From assembly GCF_003254525.1 (NCBI RefSeq), contig NZ_QFYS01000003.1, positions 372,001 through 436,000 of the forward strand: DNA of 64,000 nucleotides. Direction: 5' to 3'. The stretch is from Phenylobacterium kunshanense. Its GTDB lineage: Bacteria; Pseudomonadota; Alphaproteobacteria; Caulobacterales; Caulobacteraceae. Under the pieces are notes generated by a model. The model made no database searches. It was not told the DNA's origin and saw nothing but the letters and a program-made list of their open reading frames with translations. Shown here piece after piece: positions 41,490 to 51,587 of the stretch. Made by a program: the position numbers and the translations under genes. Every line of letters starts with the position of its first letter. Positions within the stretch are counted from its first letter, which is position 1.

Positions 41490-42197
41490 TCAGTAGGCGC
41501 GGGCGTCGCCGAAGATCAGCGGCAGGGTGCGCCAGACGATCCTCATATCGAGCGCGAACGACCAGGTGTCGATGTACTCGTTGTCCGCGTTGACGCGGTC
41601 CACGATGGCCTGCAGCTCCTTGACCTCCCCGCGAAACCCGCAGACCGCCGCGTAGCCGGTCAGGCCCGGACGGGCGCGGAAGCGGCGATCGTAGTCCGGG
41701 ACCGCCTGGCTCCAGGCCTCATCGTGGGCGAGGGCATGGGGCCGCGGGCCGATCAGCGACATGTCCCCGCGCAGGACGTTCAGGAACTGCGGCAGCTCGT
41801 CGATGCTGAACTTGCGTAGGATGGCCCCGAGCGCGGTGACCCGGGCGTCCCCCCGGGTGGCCTGGCGCACGGTGTCACCGTCCTCGGCGACGGTCATGGT
41901 GCGGAACTTGAAGACGGTGAACACCCGGCCGTTCAGCCCCGTGCGGCGCTGGCGGAACAGGGCGGGGCCCGGGCTTTCCAGCCGCACCATCAGGCCGATC
42001 AGAAGCAGCAGCGGCAGAAACACCACGAGGGCGGCGAGCGCCACCATCACGTCAAAGGCGCGCTTGCGTCGGCTGACGGCCACGGCCGCCGCGGCGGAGG
42101 GGCGCGGCGCCTGGTGCGGACGCGCGGGCGGAGTCGCCGTCGGCGCGGCCCAGGCGGCCGGATCATTGTGCGGACGAAACTCCGCGAGGTTATTCAT
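41490..42197 (-). CDS. sugar transferase, short form
   Basis: A 235-residue protein of the bacterial sugar-transferase family. A Pro/Ala-rich N-terminus (about 35 residues) leads to RRKRAFDVMVALAALVVFLPLLLL (re-entrant membrane helix), then [55 protein letters not shown] and RPGLTGYAAVCGFRGEV. The ATG at 42197 overlaps the stop of the small upstream gene (ATGAATAA), which fixes the start despite the longer open frame. Close sequence resemblance to the next transferase at 42585 (shared [29 protein letters not shown]) suggests that they are paralogues. Confidence 0.9.
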   Translation of the reverse strand: MNNLAEFRPHNDPAAWAAPTATPPARPHQAPRPSAAAAVAVSRRKRAFDVMVALAALVVFLPLLLLIGLMVRLESPGPALFRQRRTGLNGRVFTVFKFRTMTVAEDGDTVRQATRGDARVTALGAILRKFSIDELPQFLNVLRGDMSLIGPRPHALAHDEAWSQAVPDYDRRFRARPGLTGYAAVCGFRGEVKELQAIVDRVNADNEYIDTWSFALDMRIVWRTLPLIFGDARAY

Positions 42198-42426
42198 AGC
42201 AGGCTCTGCGGTCGGGCCGGCCGATGTCGAGTCCGCGGAGGAAGTCGTCGAGCGCTTCGGCGCTCCAGAGGCAGACGCGCAAGCGCGATCCGCGCCCGTC
42301 GAATTCCGTTGAGATGTGGGCGGGCCCATCGACATCGGCGGCGTGTGCCCCGACGAAGCCGTAGAACGCCGCGCGGATCCGCTCCGCGTCATCTTCCGCC
42401 CCGAACCGCGTTTCAAATCCGGACAT
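42190..42426 (-). CDS. small hypothetical protein coupled to the sugar transferase
   Basis: A 78-residue acidic protein. It begins MSGFETRFGAEDDAERIRAA and contains HISTEFDGRGSRLRVCLWSAEALDDFLRGLDIGRPD, an alternating beta/alpha pattern with no signal peptide or membrane segment. Its TAA overlaps the start of the 41490-42197 transferase by eight bases, so it is translationally coupled to it. I do not recognise the family. It may be a regulator or partner of the transferase. Confidence 0.65.
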   Translation of the reverse strand: MSGFETRFGAEDDAERIRAAFYGFVGAHAADVDGPAHISTEFDGRGSRLRVCLWSAEALDDFLRGLDIGRPDRRACYE

Positions 42427-42584
42427 CTTCCCCGACCGTCCCGTCGATCCCGAGGGGGTAGGAGCAAAAGCCGCGCCACGGCCGCTGTCCCGATACCAAC
42501 GTGATCTTCACCATATTCGGAGCGAATGGTGGTTTGGTTGCAGTCAGGGTTTACAAAATCTTCCGGGGGGCGGCTTGACCCCGA

Positions 42585-43265
42585 TCAATAGGCCTGGGGA
42601 TCGCGGAAGATGATCAGGGCCGTCTTGGCCAGGATGGCGATATCCAGGCCGAGCGACCAGCTGTCGATGTAGAGGTTGTCGGCGGCGATGCGGTTGCGCA
42701 TGCACCGCACATCCTGAATTTCCCCTCGCAGCCCGTTCACCTGCGCCAGACCGGTCAGCCCCGGCTTGGCCCGGAAGCGGTCGACGTAGGCGGGGATCTG
42801 CGCACCGTAGAGGTCGTCATGGGCCAGGGCGTGAGGCCGGGGGCCGACCAGAGACATGTCGCCCTTCAGGACATTCAGGAACTGGGGGAGTTCGTCGAGG
42901 CTCAGCCTGCGGAGCAGGGCGCCCACCGCCGTGACCCGCGAGTCATTGCGAGTCGCCTGGCGAACCTCGGTCGAGTCCTCGGCCACGGTCATCGTGCGGA
43001 ACTTGTAGATGGTGAAGATGCGGCCCAGATGGCCGGTCCGCCGCTGCTTGAAGATGACCGGTCCGCCGCTTTCAAGTCGCACGGCGAGGGCGATGCAGAA
43101 CAGCAGGGGGAGGAAGACGAGGATCGCAAGCCCTGCGCCGAGGATGTCGATGAGGCGCTTGCCGCGGCTGGCGGCGACGTCGAGCGCCTTGGGCGCCAGG
43201 AGAGCCCGCACAGCGGGTTCTTCCGCCGTCGAAGGCCTCACCGCACTGACGATGACATCCGTCAT
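42585..43265 (-). CDS. sugar transferase, short form
   Basis: A 226-residue enzyme of the same family as its two neighbours downstream: [29 protein letters not shown] (membrane hairpin), [60 protein letters not shown] and [16 protein letters not shown]. Start ATG 43265 (MTDVIVSAV). Such short forms (PglC, ExoY, PssZ type) are sufficient for phosphosugar transfer to undecaprenyl phosphate. A 158-bp gap (42427-42584) separates it from the small acidic gene; nothing recognisable lies there. Confidence 0.9.
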   Translation of the reverse strand: MTDVIVSAVRPSTAEEPAVRALLAPKALDVAASRGKRLIDILGAGLAILVFLPLLFCIALAVRLESGGPVIFKQRRTGHLGRIFTIYKFRTMTVAEDSTEVRQATRNDSRVTAVGALLRRLSLDELPQFLNVLKGDMSLVGPRPHALAHDDLYGAQIPAYVDRFRAKPGLTGLAQVNGLRGEIQDVRCMRNRIAADNLYIDSWSLGLDIAILAKTALIIFRDPQAY

Positions 43266-43420
43266 CCGAAACAACGCCCCAATCCGCCCATCGACAACCG
43301 GCCGCGCCCCCCGCCGCCTTATGGTTGCCGTCCGTTAGCCCTTTTCCCAAACGATCTGTTCACGCTCGTCGGTACTTAATGTGACACAGCCCAGGAATTG
43401 GGCGGTGTCGGAGTAGAACC

Positions 43421-43579
43421 ATGCCGTCCGACGTGTCCGTCGAACTCGTGACGCACACCGTTGTCGAAACCCAGTCGGCCCGTCGCCTTCCGATCGGCGT
43501 GGGCCTGACCCTCGGCGCCTGCGCATCGATCGCGCTGTGGACGTGCATAGGATTTGGCCTGCGCGCCCTGTTCGCCTGA
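43421..43579 (+). CDS. 52-residue membrane protein
   Basis: A short open frame, MPSDVSVELVTHTVVETQ to the end GLRALFA, starting at ATG 43421 with GGAG eight bases upstream. The C-terminal half is one membrane helix (LPIGVGLTLGACASIALWTCIGFGLRAL). It is divergent from the sugar-transferase gene at 42585 and precedes the ManC-AGE gene on the same strand. No family is recognised. The ribosome site, clean helix and position between two glycan genes argue for a real gene. Confidence 0.6.
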   Translation: MPSDVSVELVTHTVVETQSARRLPIGVGLTLGACASIALWTCIGFGLRALFA

Positions 43580-43788
43580 GCCTGATTGGACCTCGCGGTC
43601 CGGAACGCCTCCACAAGCTCCTATACTTAACGGGCTTTTACCTTTCCCAGGCCCGAAGGGCAATCAACGGGAGGTTTTCCCGCTGGTGGCCAATTCCGTT
43701 TCCAGGACGGCGTCCAGCGCGCTAGAGCCTCACCTGTCCAGGTTGAACCGACCTGAGGGAGCGCGCCATTCTGGGATCCGTTTTCCCG

Positions 43789-45921
43789 GTGATCCTCTGC
43801 GGCGGCCGAGGCCAGCGCCTCTGGCCCGCGTCCCGTGATGCGCGCCCGAAGCCCTTTCTCCCGCTCGTTGGAGAGCACACGGGCTTGCAGGAGGCCGCCC
43901 TGCGGGCGCGACCGCTGGCCGGCGATGGGCAGGTCCTGGTCGTCGGCGCCGCAGGCCATGAGCCGCTCATCCGGGAGCAACTGGCGGAGGCAGGTGTCTC
44001 GGCCACGGTTCTGCTTGAACCGGCCGGGCGGGACACCGCCGCGGCCATCGCCGCCGCGGCGGCCTGGGTAGAGGCGCGCCATCCCGAAGGGGTGATGGTC
44101 GTGCTGCCTGCGGACCATCATATCCCCGACGGCGAAGGCTTCCGGTCCGCCGTCCAGGCCGCGCTGCCCGCGGCCCGCAACGGCGCCATCGTGACCCTGG
44201 GACTGCGCGCCCGCTCGGCCTCTACGGCGATGGGCTACATCCGACCCGCGCCCGGACCCGAGGCGGTCAAGCCGGTGGCCGCTTTTGTCGAGAAGCCGAC
44301 GACGGCGGAGGCCGAGCGACTGATCGCCTGTGGGGCGCTCTGGAACAGCGGCGTCTTCATAGCGACGGCGCGGACGCTGATGGACGAGACGCGCCGCTGG
44401 GCCGGCGAAGTCGCCGCCGCCGCCGAGGCGGCGCTCCGCGCGCCGGAACTCGAGGGGGAGGTCCTCTGGCTCGGTAAGGCGTTCAACCAGGCCCCGCGCA
44501 TCGCGTTCGACCGCGCGGTGATGGAGCGGACCGATCGCGCCGCGGTGCTCCCGGTCAATTTTCCCTGGTCCGACCTGGGGGCCTGGGACGCGGTGCTCGA
44601 GGCATCGATACGCGACGACGCCGGCAACAGCGTGGCGGCGGGCTCCCGTGCGGAAGGGGGGGCAGACGTGCTCGTGCGGGCCGCGCCAGGGGTGCGGGTC
44701 AGCGTCGTCGGACTGTCGAGGGTCGCCGTCGTGGCCGAGCCCGATGCCGTGCTGGTCTGTCACCTGGACCACGCCCAGGCTGTCCGCGAGGCCGCGGTCG
44801 GGGCGCAGCGCCCATTCCCAGACCTGAAGTCGGCGGCGGCCTGGTACGATGGCTGGCTCCGCACCGCGGCGCTGCCGCTGTGGGCCACGGTGGGACGCGA
44901 CCCGGCCAATGGCGGATTTCGAGAGGCGCTGACCTGGACCGGCGCGCCGCATGATCCGCGTCGCCGCGCCCGCGTGCAGGCGCGGCAGGCCTTCGTGTTC
45001 GCCACCGCCGCGGCCGACGGCCTGGCGGGACCCTGGGCGCGCACGGCGCGCGAGGGCTTCGACTGGTTCTTGAGCAACGGCCGGCGGCCCGATGGTCTCC
45101 TGGCCACCACCCTGGACACCACCGGGGCCGTCACGGACAGGGAGGCGAGGCTCTATGAGCACGCCTTCGTTCTGCTGGCTCTCGCTGCGCTCCACCGCCT
45201 GGACCCGGCTAGCGGCGCCGAGTCGGAGGCGCTGGCGATCCTGGAGCGGCTGCAGGCCTTCCGGCACGGTGCGGGCGGTTTCCAGGAGAACTCGGACCAC
45301 CCCTTCCAGGCCAACGCCCACATGCACCTGTTCGAGGCCGCGCTCGCCTGGGAAGCGATAGGGGGCGGACACAGATGGGCGGCGCTCGGCGACGAACTCG
45401 CCGATCTGGCGCTGAGCCGGTTCATCGACCCGGCGACCGGGGCGCTTCACGAGTTCTTCGATGCGGACTGGCGGCCGATGGAGGGAGAGGCGGATCTGAT
45501 CGAGCCCGGCCATCAGTTCGAATGGGCCTGGCTGCTCGAGCCCTGGGGCGCGGCGCGGGGCGACGATCGCGCGCGGGCGGCCGCCCGGCGTCTGTTCATC
45601 GTCGGGCGCACGGCGTTCGACCCTGCCCGCAGCGTCGTCCAGAACGCCATCCACAAGGACTTCGCCATCCGCGACGCCGGCGCGCGCCTGTGGCCGCAGA
45701 CCGAACATCTGAAGGCGGCGCTGGTGCTGGGCGAGCCGGCCGCGGCCCTGGAAGCGGCCAATGGGCTGGCCGCCTATCTCGACACGCCCGCCCGAGGCGT
45801 CTGGCGCGAGCGCATGCGCGAGGATGGCGGCTTCATCGACGAGCCCTCGCCGGCGACCTCGCTCTATCACCTGCACTTGGCGATCCGCGAACTGGCGCGG
45901 TTCGCGGGCGAAGCGTGCTAG
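43789..45921 (+). CDS. mannose-1-phosphate guanylyltransferase fused to an AGE-family isomerase
   Basis: A protein of about 710 residues with two enzymes. The N-terminal nucleotidyltransferase shows CGGRGQRLWPASRDARPKPFL, then VLLPADHHIPD-like VVLPADHHI, VEKPTTAEAERLI, WNSGVFIA and NFPWSDLGAWDAV. From about residue 355 an N-acylglucosamine-2-epimerase/mannose-isomerase (alpha6/alpha6 barrel) domain follows, with FVFATAAADG, YEHAFVLLALAALH, GFQENSDHPFQANAHMHL and FEWAWLLE. Most ManC proteins have a cupin isomerase instead; here an AGE domain probably replaces it. The frame begins at GTG 43789, but in-frame sequence upstream (LGSVFPVIL) completes the first beta-strand, and CTG 43771 after GAGGGAG is a likely real start. 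GDP-mannose for the exopolysaccharide is the expected product. Confidence 0.86.
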   Translation: MILCGGRGQRLWPASRDARPKPFLPLVGEHTGLQEAALRARPLAGDGQVLVVGAAGHEPLIREQLAEAGVSATVLLEPAGRDTAAAIAAAAAWVEARHPEGVMVVLPADHHIPDGEGFRSAVQAALPAARNGAIVTLGLRARSASTAMGYIRPAPGPEAVKPVAAFVEKPTTAEAERLIACGALWNSGVFIATARTLMDETRRWAGEVAAAAEAALRAPELEGEVLWLGKAFNQAPRIAFDRAVMERTDRAAVLPVNFPWSDLGAWDAVLEASIRDDAGNSVAAGSRAEGGADVLVRAAPGVRVSVVGLSRVAVVAEPDAVLVCHLDHAQAVREAAVGAQRPFPDLKSAAAWYDGWLRTAALPLWATVGRDPANGGFREALTWTGAPHDPRRRARVQARQAFVFATAAADGLAGPWARTAREGFDWFLSNGRRPDGLLATTLDTTGAVTDREARLYEHAFVLLALAALHRLDPASGAESEALAILERLQAFRHGAGGFQENSDHPFQANAHMHLFEAALAWEAIGGGHRWAALGDELADLALSRFIDPATGALHEFFDADWRPMEGEADLIEPGHQFEWAWLLEPWGAARGDDRARAAARRLFIVGRTAFDPARSVVQNAIHKDFAIRDAGARLWPQTEHLKAALVLGEPAAALEAANGLAAYLDTPARGVWRERMREDGGFIDEPSPATSLYHLHLAIRELARFAGEAC

Positions 45922-45931
45922 AGCGCGGCGA

Positions 45932-47221
45932 ATGGTGACCAACCCCTTCACCCGCTCGCCGGCCCGGATCGGCGTCATCGGCCTCGGCTATGTGGGTCTG
46001 CCGCTGGCCGTGGCCTTCGCGGCCGAGCACGACGTGGTCGGTTTCGATGTCGACGCCGACCGCGTGGCCGAGCTCGCACGCGCAGAAGACCGTACGCTTG
46101 AGGTGCCGCCGGAAGCCCTGCGCGCGGCGTCGCGACTGACCTTCACCGACGATCCGACGGCCCTGGCGGGCTGCAACGTCTTCATCGTGACGGTGCCCAC
46201 CCCGATCGACGCTCACAAGCGCCCGGACCTTTCGGCCCTGATGGCCGCCAGCAGGACGGTCGGGCAGGCGATCGGCAAGGGCGGGGTCGTGATCTTCGAG
46301 TCCACCGTCTATCCCGGGGCGACCGAGGAAGACTGCGTGCCGGTGGTGGCGGAGGTATCGGGCCTGACCTTCAACCGGGACTTCTACGCCGGCTACAGTC
46401 CGGAGCGGGCCAATCCCGGAGACCCGGTCCATCGGCTTTCCGACATCGTGAAGGTGACGGCCGGATCGACGGCCGAGGCCGCCGATTTCGTCGATGCGCT
46501 CTACGGCTCGGTGGTGAGGGCGGGGACGCACCGGGCGAGCTCGATCAGGGTGGCCGAAGCCGCCAAGGTGATCGAGAACACCCAGCGCGACCTGAACATC
46601 GCCCTGATCAACGAGTTCGCCCTGATCTTCCATCGCATGGGCATCGACACCCATGAGGTGCTGGCGGCGGCGGCGACCAAGTGGAACTTCCTGAATTTCC
46701 GCCCCGGCCTGGTCGGAGGTCACTGCATCGGGGTCGATCCCTACTACCTGACGCACAAGGCCGAGGCGCTGGGCTACCATCCGGAAGTGATCCTTGCCGG
46801 GCGTCGGATCAACGACGGCATGGGCGGCTACGTCGCGCGCGAGCTGGTCAAGGAGATGATCCGGCGGGGCGTTCTGGTGAAGGGCGCCCGCGTGCTGGTG
46901 ATGGGCCTGGCGTTCAAGGAGAACACGCCGGACCTGCGCAACACCCGGGTGATCGACATCGTCAGGGAACTGGCCGACTACGGCGCCGAGGTGGATGTCT
47001 GGGATCCCTGGATCGCCCCCGACGCTGCGCGGGAGGAGTACGGCCTGACGCTCACCGCGGCGCCGCAGACCGGGGCTTACGACGGTGTGGTGCTGGCGGT
47101 GGCCCACCGGGAGTTCGCCGAGCTGGGAGCCGAGCAGATCCGCGCGTTCGGCCGCCCGAATGCGGTGCTCTTCGACGTGAAGGCCATGCTTCCCAGCGGC
47201 GCGGCGGACCTGCGCCTATAG
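45932..47221 (+). CDS. nucleotide-sugar dehydrogenase (UDP-sugar 6-dehydrogenase, TviB/WbpA-like)
   Basis: A 429-residue enzyme. The NAD-binding motif is RIGVIGLGYVGLPLAVAFA, followed by the central-domain elements FESTVYPGATEEDCVP, GYSPERANPGD and ENTQRDLNIALINE. The catalytic cysteine lies in GGHCIGVDPYYLTHKAE, and LVMGLAFKENTPDLRNTRV is the C-terminal domain motif. The IGVDPYYL form is typical of UDP-N-acetylgalactosamine or -glucosamine dehydrogenases rather than of UDP-glucose dehydrogenase, so the product is probably a UDP-N-acetyl-hexosaminuronate. The ATG at 45932 is ten bases after the ManC-AGE stop, so the two form an operon that ends at the terminator 47365-47390. The open frame to 45761 overlaps the previous gene and is rejected as a start. 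Confidence 0.9.
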   Translation: MVTNPFTRSPARIGVIGLGYVGLPLAVAFAAEHDVVGFDVDADRVAELARAEDRTLEVPPEALRAASRLTFTDDPTALAGCNVFIVTVPTPIDAHKRPDLSALMAASRTVGQAIGKGGVVIFESTVYPGATEEDCVPVVAEVSGLTFNRDFYAGYSPERANPGDPVHRLSDIVKVTAGSTAEAADFVDALYGSVVRAGTHRASSIRVAEAAKVIENTQRDLNIALINEFALIFHRMGIDTHEVLAAAATKWNFLNFRPGLVGGHCIGVDPYYLTHKAEALGYHPEVILAGRRINDGMGGYVARELVKEMIRRGVLVKGARVLVMGLAFKENTPDLRNTRVIDIVRELADYGAEVDVWDPWIAPDAAREEYGLTLTAAPQTGAYDGVVLAVAHREFAELGAEQIRAFGRPNAVLFDVKAMLPSGAADLRL

Positions 47222-47364
47222 CCTGGCGCCCAATCGTGCGGCGCCTGATGCGAAAATGGGCGCCTGGGGAACGATCTCGCGACTTCGAAGGTTGTCCGAC
47301 TTTCCCGACGCGGCCGGCACGGCCAAGGTCGGGATGCCCTTTGGGGCGTTTCCTCCCAGAACTG

Positions 47365-47390
47365 GCCGCGCCGCAAGGCGCGGCTTTTTT
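47365..47390 (+). terminator. rho-independent terminator of the ManC-AGE/dehydrogenase operon
   Basis: GCCGCGCC-GCAA-GGCGCGGC is a perfect 8-bp stem with a GCAA tetraloop, followed at once by six T residues (47385-47390). It lies 144 bases after the dehydrogenase stop. Confidence 0.88.
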
Positions 47391-47426
47391 CGTTGGTGAC
47401 TCCCCGAGGCTGGGGAGAGGGCCAAG

Positions 47427-47460
47427 AAAAAGGGGAGGCGGCCGCAAGGCCTCCTCCCCC
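47427..47460 (-). terminator. rho-independent terminator of the TonB receptor gene
   Basis: On the minus strand a GC-rich hairpin is followed by a T run (AAAAA at 47427-47431 on the plus strand). Its arms are GGGGAGG at 47432-47438 with CCTCCCC at 47453-47459, and the inner stem is GGCC-GCAA-GGCC. It begins 20 bases beyond the receptor stop. It is independent of, and points toward, the plus-strand terminator at 47365. Confidence 0.85.
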
Positions 47461-47480
47461 TCGTTCTGGATTGTCGGACC

Positions 47481-50147
<2,667 letters not shown>

Positions 50148-50348
50148 GATGGACCCCCTCAGTCTCTGTGTGGGCCCTTCTCGACGCCGTCCTCCCCCGC
50201 GGTCGTGTTCTCACGTTCCGCATGGGGGTGAGCACCGCGTCTGGTCAGTCCGAAGTCAATCGTGGGAGGACGTCGGATGTATCCAATGCTTGGGTGATGA
50301 CCATTTTGTCGCCATGCCAGCTCAAAGTGGGGTCATGAACATTGAATT

Positions 50349-50370
50349 CGACAATTGCGCCGAATTGTCG
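50349..50370. promoter_or_regulatory. perfect inverted repeat in the receptor/ridA intergenic region
   Basis: CGACAATT-GCGCCG-AATTGTCG is an 8-bp perfect inverted repeat with a 6-bp spacer. It is in the middle of the 439-bp gap (50148-50586) between the divergent TonB receptor and RidA genes. It could be an operator for either gene. The rest of the gap shows no further gene or motif that I can support. Confidence 0.4.
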
Positions 50371-50586
50371 TCTTCGCCGAAATCGGTCGATCCGAGTCTT
50401 TGTCGGAGTCGTCAGTTGCGGAAAATTTGAGCGGGGGCGCCAGCGCTCACGGCGCCTGCCTGCGGCGGTGGCGGGCAAACAGAGGCGCCCTTGCCAACAT
50501 CGCCGGCGCGGGCGCTTTAGGCTGGCCACGCGGCGGGCCTGGAGCGCCCGCGCTGCGTTCGGCCGAAGAGTCATAAGGGGTGCCTA

Positions 50587-51063
50587 ATGCGAAAGATCCT
50601 GCTTCCCGCCGTCCTGCTCGGCCTCGCGTGCGCCGGAGCGGCCCAGGCCGAGAACGTGCACGTCAATCCGACGAACGGCTTCATCTCCCGCGCTGTGAAG
50701 GTCCCGGCCGGATCGGACACGCTCTACGTCAGCGGGATCACGCCCCAGACCGTGCAGGGCGCCCCCGCGGCCACGCCGTTCGGCGACACGAAGACCCAGG
50801 TCCAGAGCATCCTCAAGCAGATCGGCGACATCCTGCAGGGGCAGGGCTACGGCTGGGAGGACGTGGTGATGATGCGCGTGCTGCTGGTGGGCGATCCCGC
50901 CAAGGGCGGCGCCATGGACTTCGCGGGCATGATGGAGGCCTACAACGAAGTGTATGGCCCCCTGAAGAAGAAGCCCGCCCGGATCACGTCGCAGGTGGCG
51001 GGTCTGGTCCGTCCCGGCATGTTCGCCGAGATCGAGGTACAGGCCGCCAAGTCGGCGAAGTAG
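50587..51063 (+). CDS. exported RidA/YjgF-family protein
   Basis: A 158-residue protein with a clear signal peptide (MRKILLPAVLLGLACAGAAQA). The mature part is a RidA-like domain: LYVSGITPQTVQG, TKTQVQSILKQIGDILQGQGYGWEDVVMMRVLL and MMEAYNEVYGPLKKKPARIT, with VAGLVRPGMFAEIEV at the end. Cytoplasmic RidA enzymes hydrolyse reactive enamines and imines and use an Arg in the segment corresponding to KKKPARIT. An exported version implies a periplasmic substrate, which is not known. The ATG follows AAGGGGTGCCTA. It converges with the UrcA gene two bases downstream. Confidence 0.88.
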   Translation: MRKILLPAVLLGLACAGAAQAENVHVNPTNGFISRAVKVPAGSDTLYVSGITPQTVQGAPAATPFGDTKTQVQSILKQIGDILQGQGYGWEDVVMMRVLLVGDPAKGGAMDFAGMMEAYNEVYGPLKKKPARITSQVAGLVRPGMFAEIEVQAAKSAK

Positions 51064-51065
51064 GG

Positions 51066-51380
51066 TCAGTCGGCCGCGGCGGCCGACCGGTCGCCGCGGT
51101 ACAGCGACTCGACCACCGGCGCGCGAAGTTCGGTCAGGGCCTGTTCCATGGCTTTCGCGTAGCAGTCGGACCGCCGGACCGCGGTCTGCATCTCGCGCAC
51201 GCTGGCGGTCTCGGCGCCGCAGGCCCGGGCCGCGGCCACGTCGAGCCGTCGAAGCATCTCGGCCGCCTGACGCGCATTGGTGAGGTCGAGGTCACCGACG
51301 CGGACAGCTACGGACGGCGCCGCGGCGGCTGGCGCGGCAAACACGAGCGCGGCGATCAGGGCGGGAGTGATCGTCTTCAT
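51066..51380 (-). CDS. UrcA-family protein
   Basis: A 104-residue exported protein with a signal peptide ending near APAAAAPS. The VAVRVGDLDLTNARQAAEMLRRLDVAAARACG pattern, followed by a second Cys in RRSDCYAKAMEQAL, is the UrcA family signature found mainly in Caulobacterales and Sphingomonadales. The two cysteines probably form a disulfide. Function is unknown in the family. The stop lies two bases after the convergent RidA gene. Confidence 0.85.
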   Translation of the reverse strand: MKTITPALIAALVFAAPAAAAPSVAVRVGDLDLTNARQAAEMLRRLDVAAARACGAETASVREMQTAVRRSDCYAKAMEQALTELRAPVVESLYRGDRSAAAAD

Positions 51381-51587
51381 GGGCTGGTTCCTTCCTGGTT
51401 CGACCGATCGATCGCCGGCCTTGCCACCTAGCTAGTGCATGCATTGGCGGCGACAAGCGCGGCGGGTCGCCTTTTTCATGAGCGCTGCCCCGAAACCATG
51501 GCCAGATTGCCGATCTGGGCTTGAAATTCGCGAGAGGTCCCGGCGCGCGGCCTTGAGGCCGGAACGGACTTGCGGAAGGGTCGCCTC

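Noticed and set aside
43627..45978. 783-residue minus-strand frame opposite ManC-AGE
   Set aside because: Arg/Gly/Pro-rich shadow without motifs; the plus strand carries clear enzyme motifs.
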